Assembly (NCBI GenBank): GCA_964007475.1
Contig: OZ023274.1
Span: forward strand, 31,775,827-31,839,826
Length of the DNA stretch: 64,000 nucleotides
Direction: 5' to 3'
Source of the DNA: Hybos culiciformis
Taxonomy: Eukaryota > Arthropoda > Insecta > Diptera > Hybotidae
Shown here: positions 9,337 to 19,229 of the stretch, piece after piece
Layout: every line of letters starts with the position of its first letter
Position numbering within the stretch: position 1 is the stretch's first letter
Program-made: the position numbers and the translations under genes
Notes under the pieces: model-generated
The model's input: the letters and a program-made list of their open reading frames with translations, nothing else
Told to the model about the DNA's origin: nothing
The model's database searches: none

Positions 9337-11627
9337 ATGGAAATGAACAAACCACAAGAAGAAATTTCGTCTTTGCAAGGAGAAACACTATCTGACATGT
9401 CAGAAATGTTAAGTTTTACTGACGACCCGGAACTGAAAAATTTGCTTGAATCATGGCAGCTCTCTCACATGTACATGCACTTCTTGCGTAAGTATTTTTA
9501 ATTCATTATTTAAGTTTTCACATCATAAATGGAAAACGAGACAGTTTTTTTTGTACTTTTCAGGAATGGAAATACATTAATTTTCGTCAGTCTGTTAAAG
9601 ATTTATATTAGCTTGTAGTTCTATATGTACTATACGTATTTTGATTTTTTCCTCTTAGCGTAAACAAAAAAATGTTCACCTTATTTATAATGAAATAGTG
9701 TTCGTTTTCTATTTAAAATTTTTTAATTAAATACATTTTTTCAGTGAATGATTATAACGTTGAAATATTGAAAATTGTCAAAAGACACCACATCCGGGAC
9801 ATGTTTTTAGGACATAGCTTATCAGTCTTAATCAAGTTTGAACATCATTTGGAGATTTGGCGAGATTCCATTGGGTTCCCTCTACAAACTTATCATATGG
9901 AAACAAATTATACTAATAATAAAGCTTCGATAAGTCATTTTGATAACTCTGGGCCATCAACTCCAACATCAGAACATAATTTTGAATTTCCAACTTCGTC
10001 TATTAAGCTATCACAAATCATAGATTCAACACCAAAATTGATCTCCATAGTGGAGTATTATCGTCAACATAGAGATTTGAAGTCAGGCCAACGTAATTTA
10101 TTGATAGATAGCATTGCCAATTATTTCAGTGAAAAAAATCTTCATTTGACACTTTCAGCATCTTATTCCCTTGAAAAAGAAATTATAAACAGATTTCCTT
10201 CAGAAAAAATTGAATTTTATCGAACTGGTACCAGAGGAAAGCTTTATTACAAATATAATAACCTAGCCAGAAAGCATAGATCCCAATTTGGAAAACAAAA
10301 ATTTGTTACTTCTGAAATATGTGACGATAATGAAAAAATTGATTATACAGGTAGATTTGTTGATAAATAATTTTTTTTCAGTTTCAATTTTACTACTTAA
10401 GGTTTTTTGTTTTAGAACAAGTGGATAATATAGATATCCAATTTTTAACAGATTCTCTTAAGACTGATAATTTAACAGACGAAGAATTCAAAAGAATTTG
10501 GTTGTCATGTGCCAAATATCGTATGGAGGACATTAAGTCTCTATCAACTGACATCTTATTTGATAAGTGGCCACAATACAAACGTCCAACAGGATATAAA
10601 TTGATTCAATTGGACTTTGACTTCTTTTTTAGTGAATGTAATCCAGTAGATTCAAATTTATGGTTGACAACATTGGAACAGGTTTTCAATTATTTGATCA
10701 AGACAAACAAAATTAAAGAAAAACTTATTAAAGAAACTGTTATTAAAATGATGGAAAAGCAAAATTTAACATCTGGTAAGTTGAGCTAAAAGTTCTGAAA
10801 ATTAGACTTATAAAATAATGTATTTGGAGCCAAAAATAAAATTAAGTTTTATGTTCTTTTTGGGTTATAAAATTAAATTCAATTTTAAGTTTTATTTTTT
10901 TGATGTAAAATTAAAAAGAAATGCAGTTTTATTAGAAACTAAATACAAATATCTAAAAACTTTTGAAATATTTTCAAAAATTATAGTACTAAAGTAAAGA
11001 AAATTTTTTAATTCAAAATATAAATAAAACAATTAAAATTTGCTCAAAAAATTTAAATAAATTAAACCTTAAACAATTAGTTTTAATAAAAGATTCATTT
11101 TTAATAAGTAATTTTTTAATTTTTTATTAAAATAAATTTTTCTTTACATAGATCAAAAAATCGCAACATTTCTATGGAGTTTCCACGGTGCCCTACCTCC
11201 AACAGCAAAAACTGTAAAAAAGGATGAAAACGGGAAAAAAATTAATATTAAACATACAATCCTTGATTCCCAAGAATCATTCATCTTCATAAGAAATACT
11301 GCTGCAGAGCTCGAAGAACGCATCAGATTTTTACGGGAGAAGGGCAATAACATTCAACCTCACATTATGGCTGTCGGAAGTGATATAATGTCAATCACCG
11401 AAATATTATTTTATTTTGATTCCATTAGATACAAAACTAATTCCTTCGTTGAAGCTGTTACTATTTGTTTTAAAACATTTTACTTATTTAGTTTAAAATA
11501 TCCTACTGCTGGCACTAATTTTTGGTGTTTTATTCAGAAATTTTTGTTTAAAATGAAAGGAGGAAAACCTTCCTCCAATGTGGAAATTTTAATTTCGGAA
11601 ATTGAAACAATTGTATCAATGAATTAA
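9337..11627 (+). CDS. Companion gene of the transposon, four exons, 530 aa, SAM-like N-terminus
   Basis: I join exons 9337-9487, 9745-10350, 10416-10775 and 11152-11627. Donors are GC/GTAAGT, AG/GTAGAT and TG/GTAAGT, and acceptors are TTTCAG, TTTTAG and TACATAG. All three introns (257, 65 and 376 bp) are phase 1, and the join is 1,593 nt, exactly 531 codons with no internal stop. Residues 33-90 (LLESWQLSHMYMHF, then LKIVKRHHIRDMFLGHSL and FEHHLEIW) look like a sterile alpha motif fold, often used for protein-protein contact. Residues 147-229 include FPSEKIEFYR and RGKLYYKYNNLARKHR, and exon 4 (373-530) has a long conserved-looking helical region. I recall similar proteins annotated as SAMD3-like in animals, which a search should check. 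A role as TnpA-like accessory or regulator is inferred from position only. Confidence 0.75.
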
Positions 11628-11691
11628 TAAAAAGTTATACTATGTATAGAATATTTTGTTTTTCATTAAATTATAACTACTGATTATTCTA

Positions 11692-11697
11692 AATAAA
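11692..11697 (+). terminator. Candidate poly(A) signal of the transposon transcript
   Basis: AATAAA lies 65 bp after the stop of the companion gene. Another AATAAA overlaps the stop itself (11626-11631). Either could end a transcript shared by both genes, since I see no strong AATAAA between the transposase stop and the companion gene. In AT-rich sequence this signal is common by chance. Confidence 0.4.
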
Positions 11698-11891
11698 CTT
11701 TTAACTTGATTTCTTTCTAGACAAGTTTTCGTCTTTTTAACTAAAACATCAAAATTTTTCTATGGACAATTTATCAAGAATTGAGATTTATGGGAATCGC
11801 ATTAAAGTTTGGTTTTTGACAACAGTTGGCCTAACTAAATATCTTCCTATTTGCAGAAGTATTTAAGTTCAATTAATATTTTATTTTTTTT

Positions 11892-12010
11892 CACCCGCAG
11901 TGGAATTTTGTATTAGTGTAATGAAAGTATTACTTTCCTTATAAAAACCAAGTGTAATTTTTATAAGGAAAGTAATATTTTCACTGCATTAACACAAATT
12001 TCCCTGGGTG
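11892..12010. repeat. 119-bp foldback inside the transposon
   Basis: The ends CACCCGCAG and CTGGGTG begin two arms of about 53 bp. They pair imperfectly and best near the centre, where TACTTTCCTTATAAAA meets TTTTATAAGGAAAGTA. It may be a small foldback element nested in the transposon, or part of its right end. I saw no target duplication. Confidence 0.65.
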
Positions 12011-12019
12011 CAAGAAAAT

Positions 12020-12603
12020 AATTCATTAATTGGACGCAAATATTTTCGCTAAGTAAAAGAAAAAAATGCATTCAAACAATGTTCGATTACATTGAAATAA
12101 AGAAACATTTCTTATATACTGCGTCGTCTCAATGAAATCTTTCACTGAATGAAAGAAAAGCTTTCCCTCTTCCAACGTAAGTTGTTCATTGAATCAAAGA
12201 TAAATTACATTCTGATAAAGGCAGAATCTGTGTGCTTGACGAACTATAAACGTTGAAATAAAGAAAAAATTCGAATATACTACGCAAATGCTTTAGTCGT
12301 CTCAATGAAATCCTTCACTGAATGAAAGAAAAGCTTTCCTTCTTCCAACGAAAGTTGTTCATTGAATCAAAGATAAATTTCATTCTGACAAGGGAAACAG
12401 ATTCTGTGTTATGACCATTTATAAACGTTGTTTCAAAAATCTATTGTTTTAATATAACGCATCATTGACGAATATTAATATTACGCAACTACGCAAACCT
12501 TTACGTTGGATTAACGTATTTCAACGCAAGATTGCGTCGGAGCTTTTTTTTCGTAGCATCAATGTAATTTTTCATTGTCTGAACTACAGTTTTTATTTCA
12601 GTG
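12020..12603. repeat. Right subterminal region with tandem 161-173 bp repeats
   Basis: Two similar units begin near 12089 and 12250 (both with CGTCTCAATGAAATC, CACTGAATGAAAGAAAAGC and TTGTTCATTGAATCAAAG), and a third start appears at about 12427. The last 130 bp hold AACGTTG, TAACGCAT, TACGCAA, ACGTTGG, TTAACG and CAACGCAAG, mirroring the left end. The string AAAAAAAAGCTCC on the reverse strand near 12540 matches AAAAAAAAGAGCT at the left tip. Confidence 0.65.
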
Positions 12604-12797
12604 TATTACGTAATATTCAATACGAAACATCTAAATGATTTCATTATTTACGCTGATGCATCTAAATTTTTTCATTATATACGCTGATGCATCTAAATTT
12701 TTTCATTATTTATGCAGATGCATCTAAATGATTGCATGTGTATTGACGCATATAATACTCCATTTAGTGATCTAAATTCTATAGCACTAAATACAAC
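12604..12797 (+). repeat. R1 repeat copy A, right part
   Basis: The R1 middle segment resumes directly after the transposon (TATTACG). It holds an expansion of about three 31-bp units (CATCTAAAT...GCTGATG, about 12628-12720) and then GATTGCATGTGTATTGACGC and CTAAATACAAC, which match R1 at about 55046-55100, 56873 and 59590. The next element interrupts it at 12797. Confidence 0.75.
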
Positions 12798-13016
12798 CAT
12801 AGATTAAGAATACAGAAAGATGGGAAGCTTCATACAACATTATTTTTGGTATTTTTAAGTCAATGTGTTAGTAAAACAAAATAAAATACGAGATAATTGT
12901 CAATGTATGAAAAGAATTTTATTTAGTTTTACTAACACCTTCACAATAAAATACCAAAAAAAAGACTGAAAAAATGTTGTATGAAGCTTCCCATCTTTCT
13001 GTATTCTTAATCTATG
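12798..13016. mobile_element. 219-bp foldback MITE with 7-bp target duplication
   Basis: The outer 40-45 bp are near-perfect inverted repeats (CATAGATTAAGAATACAGAA at the left tip), and weaker pairing continues to the centre (GGTATTTT, GTTAGTAAAAC). ATACAAC flanks both sides (12791-12797 and 13017-13023). The left flank is R1 sequence, so this element also landed in R1. Seven-bp duplications are uncommon; the superfamily is undecided. Confidence 0.85.
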
Positions 13017-14033
13017 ATACAACATAACGATCCCCTACGTATTAAAATATATTTTATTCGATGAATTGATCTTTTACATTTTTAAACATATTCAATTTTA
13101 GTGTACATATAATATTTTTTTAATATTGCTCTATCGCTTGCTTAATGAAATGATATATCAATAAAAATAAAAATGGATTACTTTATCGCTTGCCTAATGG
13201 CTATATCAAGAAAAACTTATAAATAACATTTATGTTTACTTTAAATATTCGAAGAATTGTTATAATATATTGTAAAAATATCAATAATTTATTAATTTTT
13301 ATTGTATGTTTTTAGTACAATTTAAAGATTGATGCATTATTTTTTTATTTTTTTTTTCAAATTGACGTAAATTAATAATTTATTATTGTTGTTATAACAT
13401 TTATTGCACATTATTTTGTTATCAAATTTTCTAAAAAAAAAAACAAAAAAAAAAACAACAAAGTTTATTTCAAAATTTATTATTGTAGGTTGATTGAAAA
13501 ACGATTTTATAAAATTGAAATGAAAACAAAAAAAAAATCGAATACCTATTATTGTCATGTATATTCTTTTTTGCTTCCGCTTGAATTCATTATAAAACCG
13601 AATACATCATTAAAAAATTGTTTTGAATAATGATGACAAAAATAGGTACTCATATGTTTCATACGACATTTGATATTAAGTCAATAATTATCCAAAAATA
13701 AAAAGAAGTTTGGACGATTGTACTATCTCTTATATTTTAATTACTTTAATGTTTGAATTTCTAGATTTTTTTTTTTGGAGTTTTTTCAACCTTTTTCAGT
13801 TACAACAACAGTAGTTGTTTCAATGTCATTGTAATGTAACATATAGAGAAATTAATTAATATTATTTTCAATAAACAAGGCTGTGTCAACTCAAAAAAAA
13901 AAAATTAAGAAAACCAAAAAAAAAATATAAATCGCAAATAAAATATACTTGTATGCCTATAAAATGTTATAAATTACAAAAGCAAGTTTTGGCGTCAACA
14001 ATAAAAAATATCTTTATATAATTTTTATTTAGT
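13017..14033. other. AT-rich spacer
   Basis: No gene or clear repeat is visible beyond the target duplication at 13017-13023. Lys/Phe-rich reading frames here are products of A and T runs. Confidence 0.5.
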
Positions 14034-14041
14034 AGTACGAG

Positions 14042-14762
14042 CAACGTTCCCTCTAATTTTTTTAATACCTGAGCGGAAAAAGTGCGGCGTGCGCGGTAAA
14101 TTTACAGAACAATATTTAGTGAGCGGAGAATTTGTATGAAAATTAATTAAAAAATAATTTAATTTAGATAATTAATTTATTATGTAATTAATTTTTTCGT
14201 TCAAGCTCTTATGTAATTCATATTTATAGTTAAAGTTATGCATTGAATTAGAAATTAATGCATATTATTTATACTTTATATTTTTATTCAAATTACATTT
14301 CATAATCTACATACTTATCATCTTATAATATTATTTTAAAACTTAATTATTTGAATTTATAAAAGAAAATCTTTAATATTAACGACGGAATTTGTGCTAC
14401 AGCATTTTCTTCTGTCTATCTTTTTCTATTGATAAACTTCTTCTAAATCAAAAATTTTTCGAGACAATAGAAGTGATTTTATTTGCATCAAAAATTCCAA
14501 ATGATTAATTTCAATCCTATTTTTAGATTTAGTTTTGATAGAATCATTAAACGCGAAAGAACAAAAATATTTAAAAAACTGTACGAAAGACAAGATCTCC
14601 CAAACGATTGATATGGGTTGTATGTACTTTAAATATGAATATAAATTATTTTGTAGCAATATTTTTAAAATTTGAATAAAATCTATTGTGCGCGGATAAT
14701 AAAAACGAGTGCGCGGCAGATTTCAAACAGATGCGCGGCCGCGCAGCTTAGAGGGAACATTG
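14042..14762 (-). mobile_element. hAT-type element with GC-rich ends, 721 bp
   Basis: The ends are CAACGTTCCCTCTAA and the inverse of CAATGTTCCCTCTAA, flanked by an exact 8-bp duplication AGTACGAG (14034-14041 and 14763-14770). Inside each end are GCGCGG-type motifs (GTGCGGCGTGCGCGG at left; GCGCGGCCGCGC, GCCGCGCAC and CCGCGCAC at right), which stand out against the very AT-rich surroundings. A transposase C-terminus relic may lie inside on the minus strand, which would set the element's orientation. Confidence 0.85.
14426..14560 (-). pseudogene. Possible C-terminal relic of a hAT transposase
   Basis: The minus-strand frame 14659-14426 ends with FNDSIKTKSKNRIEINHLEF, continues through LMQIKSLLLSRKIFDLEEVY and then stops. 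The KTKxxNRxxxxHLxxLxxIKS pattern resembles the tail of ZBED/Charlie-like hAT transposases. The upstream part of the frame (before about residue 34) is not recognisable, so most of the gene has been lost. Recognition is by eye and moderate. Confidence 0.4.
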
Positions 14763-14770
14763 AGTACGAG

Positions 14771-17700
14771 TAGTAGAAATTCTTTAGAGCTATAAGTTTC
14801 TTAATAAAATACATATGCCTATATTATCAAATACATTTATTTAGGTTTCTTAATGATGAAATTAATTGAATATTCATATTTGTATCATATAACATATTTG
14901 AATTTTCATAATATTATTTTTTTTTTTTTTTATGATGAATCGGAAAAAAAAAAAATAAAATTTACATAAAATTAAAATTATAGCAGCAAATAATAATAAA
15001 CTATTAATTATGTGGGCTAATAGGTTAACAACAGTTTTTGTCTTTCATATTTTTGCAAATGATTTTTTAAAACTTGATGATGACGTTAATTAGAAGTTTT
15101 GTTTTATTTTTTTGTCGAGTTGGGAAAAATTCTAAAAATATTACTAACTGACATTGTATAAATTTTATTTCTGAAGGGAGTGAAATTAATCTAGTATATA
15201 ATGGAAGTATATTTAAAAGAAAAATTATAGGTAAATATGTCAATTCAAAACCAGTTCTTATTTTTGTTGTTAAAATATTCAATAAAAAATACATCAATTA
15301 TGATGATTGGCAGACTGATCTTTATAAATTTATATACTTTAAACTTCAATAAAATCAAGTTCTATAATTATCTTAGCTTGATAAAATTGTTGCATCTTAT
15401 TTTGAAATAATTAAATCTCATGCTTCTTATTTCTAATTTTCACCCCTACATTAAACATTACAATTACATGAGAATTAATTTTAAATATACGACTATTAAT
15501 ATTCATATTTGGTAATTTCCATAAATATTGTTGTGTTTCTGAGCGCGATAAAATTGAATATTTAATTTCTAACCGGCATTGAAATATTCAAAAAAATAAA
15601 AAATCATCAACACCCACCCAATTTAATGATAAGAAATTTATTTAATATAAAATCATTTGAAATAAAAGATAGACTATAAGATATCTGTAAACACTTGCGT
15701 CTACTATTTTCAAGCAAATAGAAATAAAAAAAATATTATTTCAAAATATAATTTATATTTTTTCATATTTACCAATAGTTAATACATAGTTTATTATTAT
15801 TTTTTTTCTAAAAAGATCATTTAAGTTATTATGTAAATTTTTTTAAAAAGAATTTTAAAGTCTCTATTAAATGTTAAAGTCTCTATCAAATGGAAAATCA
15901 CAAAAAAAAAAATATATGTATAGTCATGATGTGTACATTGTATTTTGAATATAATTATGTTTATGCAAATTATTATTATGCTTAAAAAATTATTATGTAT
16001 TATGTACTCTAACGAAAATGGAGAAAAAAAGAATATACATATAGTTAATTTTATATATAATTACCAATATATTATAGTTTGTATTGTAAAGTTTTTTTTT
16101 GGATAATAATATACTAACTAATGTGTTTTGTAATAATTTCATATTATATGTATTTTTTTGTTATGGTTTTATGCGAAAATTTATAAAATTATTTATTAAA
16201 CATCATTGACCCTTTTGCTGTATGACGGATTGATTTATCTGACTTAAAGAATTATTAATTTTGAAATTTATTTTTCACAAAAGTTAACTTAAAATATTTA
16301 TACGTATCTCTAATATTTTAAAATATAAATTATGGAATCAACTCAAATAAACAATTTTTTAAGGGTAAATATTATTATGATACATACATTCGAAATTAGT
16401 AATTTTCAGATAAAAAAAACAAGATAGAAGTGTGTGTTTTTATTTTTAAGAAACAAAAATAATATAATCCAAAATTTTGAAATGAGAAGTTTTTAATTTT
16501 AATTTTTTAAACTATGGACTATAATTTTAAAGTTTCATATAAATAAAATTATTAATTCCTAATTTTTTATTTTTACTAAGATTACTCTTTCGATCATAAA
16601 TGTTTATTATCTTAAAGTTAAAATAGCTAAGGCAACTATTCCATAAGAACGTATTTTGTTTTGCCTAGCAAACTTATATTGACATTTTCATGTTTTTAAT
16701 GCCTCGTGCATTTGAATTAATGATGAATTTTTTTGTTTTTTTTTAACAAATTTTCAAGGTAACTTTTAAGTTCAAAGAATATTATATTTATTCAAATTAA
16801 AAATATTAACATAAAATTGAAAAATAAAGAAGAAAAATTCAATAACATTGCAAAAATTTAAATGAAACTTCGAATTTGAATTAAAATTCAAACGAATTTT
16901 ATTATATTTGTAATATAACTATTTATAATACATTTCAAGATCTAATGTAGAATGTATAAATGCACACAAATGTAAGTACGTAGAAAATCATCTTTATTTT
17001 TCATTAAACGCAAAAATGCACCCAAACCGTTAATAATGATTGATTAATGACAGGAGAATTATATTTCAAAATGTCATTCATAAATATTTTGAGAATATCT
17101 AAAATAAGAAATGGTATGAAAATCACCGCACTTAAATTTCAAGTGGAAATACTTTTCATACTTTTACCGATTAATGTTGTTGTAAAATTTAGGAAAATTT
17201 TTCGTTGATTTGAATAAGCAAAAATTAAAAAAAAAAATGAACCAAGCAAAATTTTTTTTACCTTAGATTTGAAAAACAAAAATTATGAAATCGGTGAATA
17301 AATGCGGTAGAAGAATTGTATCGAGAATCCGAAAAGAGCACTGGAAATAACTTTGGAGCCACATATTTTCATATGCATTCTCAATATTTTAACAACTACG
17401 CTATTTGTAAGGAAATTGAATTCTTTTCAACTTCCGTTCATCACGCTGAAGAAATTCAAAATGTTAAAAATACCTAAATTCAATTGTATTTTAAATAACT
17501 GGTAAATTCTAGCGATGGACGCGACATTAGAATTTTTAAAATAAGGACAAAAAAAAATTAAGTATTTTAACTTTTCATCAATTTTTTTGCAAGAATATCG
17601 ATTCCTTTGGGGTTTTCACCTGTTAGCAATTAAGAAACAAAAATAGATAATTCTTTATATATATTATTTTTCTGAAACGTGTGTTTTTCTTATTTTTTTT

Positions 17701-18650
17701 TATTATAAATATCTACAAGAAATAATTTATTCAATTATTTCGTAATAAGCCAAAATAACAAAAAAAATTGTATAATTAAATTTAATTAAAATGTATATAA
17801 TTAGTTTCTTTTTCAGCTTTTAGATATAATCGTAAGAAAAATTGTTAATTATTGAATTAAAATTTAAATTTTTATGATTGCAATTCACTCAACGAATATA
17901 CCTTAGAGTTAGATAGTTGTGACGACCATCGTCCCACTATATTATTACGTTTGGTAATTATGATTTGATTGATATATGGCCTAAAAATAGATAAATTTAA
18001 TTTTCTACGATTAGATTGTAGAACAGCGGATTATTTGTAAATTTAGTGATATTAATTATAGGAATTTGAAGTAAACTTTGTTCATGCATATATTCTGTGA
18101 CACATGTAACTCATTGATTTGGATTTGAATGTTTTTTTATTTGCAACTGATAATATTAATCGGTTTTGAAAACTTATATATACTTGGTACTGTTTGTTGT
18201 CTGTTTTTACAAGTGTAATATTCTAAACTCTAAAGTTGAATTTTATATTGAATGTAAAAAAAAAAATTATTAATCATGAAAATTATTTTTGTTTAGGATA
18301 ATCACGTTTTCAATGTACGTATGTAAATGTTCAATTATTGTACATACATATGTATTATGGAATTTTATCTTCAAATATATAAATTATAAATTTTTTGTAC
18401 AGTATTATAATATGAGTATATGTATATAAAGCCTTATTAATTTTGATTACAATTCAATAAAAAATGTAGAAATTTATCTTTCAATTTGTTTTCAAAGTTC
18501 AAAATAATGAATATGTTTTTTTTCTTTAAAAGTCATACTCAACAATAATACTTAAAAAAAAATATTCTAAAGGTCATTTAAAAAATAATATATACATATA
18601 CTAGTATTATACATATATATATATACATAAAAATCTTACTTCAAAATACT
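14771..18650. other. AT-rich spacer, nothing recognised
   Basis: Nearly 4 kb of poly-A, poly-T and TA-rich sequence. I found no splice-bounded frame, long inverted repeat or tandem array that I can support. Confidence 0.5.
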
Positions 18651-19229
18651 ATATCGTCGTCCCGAAATTATTTTGACGTATATCCCGAAAATCGAGTTTT
18701 GGGAAATCGACTTTAAAGTTGGAATGTAAATAAAAAAAACTGGCCGAAAAACATATACTTTTTTTTTTTTGGTGAAAGCTAAAACCTTAAACTACATTTT
18801 ATGATCGAAAAAAGAAGTCCTTTAGAGTTCCAATTCTGAGCTACCACAACTTTTATTCAAAAGTATCTTGCCGTAAGCGCCACTATTGCATGAGTTTCTA
18901 CCACTCTTTGCACGTACGTCACATTTTATAAGGATATACGGCACAATAGTAGAATTTTTGGCGTGTGCGTCAGTATAATGTTCCCTACTTTGTGCGTTTT
19001 TTTCTATGAGAATTTGATGTATATCCAAAAAATTGGAATTATACGAGCAAAAATTTTAATTTTCTGGCATTTAGTCAAAGTCAACATTCAATATCTTAGA
19101 AACTAATAGAGATAGGAAGATTCCGATTGGACAGTTTGATAGAGCTTGAAAAATTATAAGCCTCTACATACTCAACTCATTTTTTGTCATTTTGTCATGT
19201 ACGACAGTATAATTGCCGGGCGACGATAT
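18651..19229. mobile_element. Short inverted-repeat element, 579 bp
   Basis: The left tip ATATCGTCGTCCCG and the inverse of the right tip ATATCGTCGCCCG match, and similarity continues inward (AATTATTTTGACGTA versus AATTATACTGTCGTA). The interior is less AT-rich than its flanks but non-coding; a 68-residue minus-strand frame there is not convincing. No target duplication is obvious, so the true ends may be off by a few bases. Confidence 0.65.

Larger units (their letters stand above)
5889..12603 (+). mobile_element. CACTA-like two-gene DNA transposon, 6,715 bp
   Basis: The ends are CACTGAAAAAAAA (left) and the inverse of CACTGAAATAAAA (right), a 13-bp terminal inverted repeat with one mismatch. 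TA flanks both sides (5887-5888 and 12604-12605). The boundary is supported by R1: the uninterrupted sequence GTTTATAGTATTACG is present at about 54936 and 59481, while here GTTTAGGTA is followed by the element and then TATTACG. Dense CGTT/AACG motifs fill about 600 bp inside each end, as in CACTA elements. Two intact genes lie inside on the plus strand, a transposase (6745-9291) and a spliced companion gene (9337-11627). Terminal CACTG and a 2-3 bp duplication point to the CMC (CACTA/Mirage/Chapaev) group, though I cannot assign the exact branch. Both genes being open suggests a young, perhaps mobile copy. Confidence 0.85.

Noticed and set aside
9748..10370. Second companion exon as a stand-alone gene starting at its own ATG or GTG
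   Set aside because: The first in-frame codons fall right at a TTTCAG acceptor and join cleanly to the exon at 9337-9487; the tail RFVDK before the stop is intron read-through.
11367..11627. Last companion exon as an 86-aa gene starting at Met 11367
   Set aside because: The open frame continues upstream to the acceptor at 11151 and joins exon 3 in frame, so this Met is internal.
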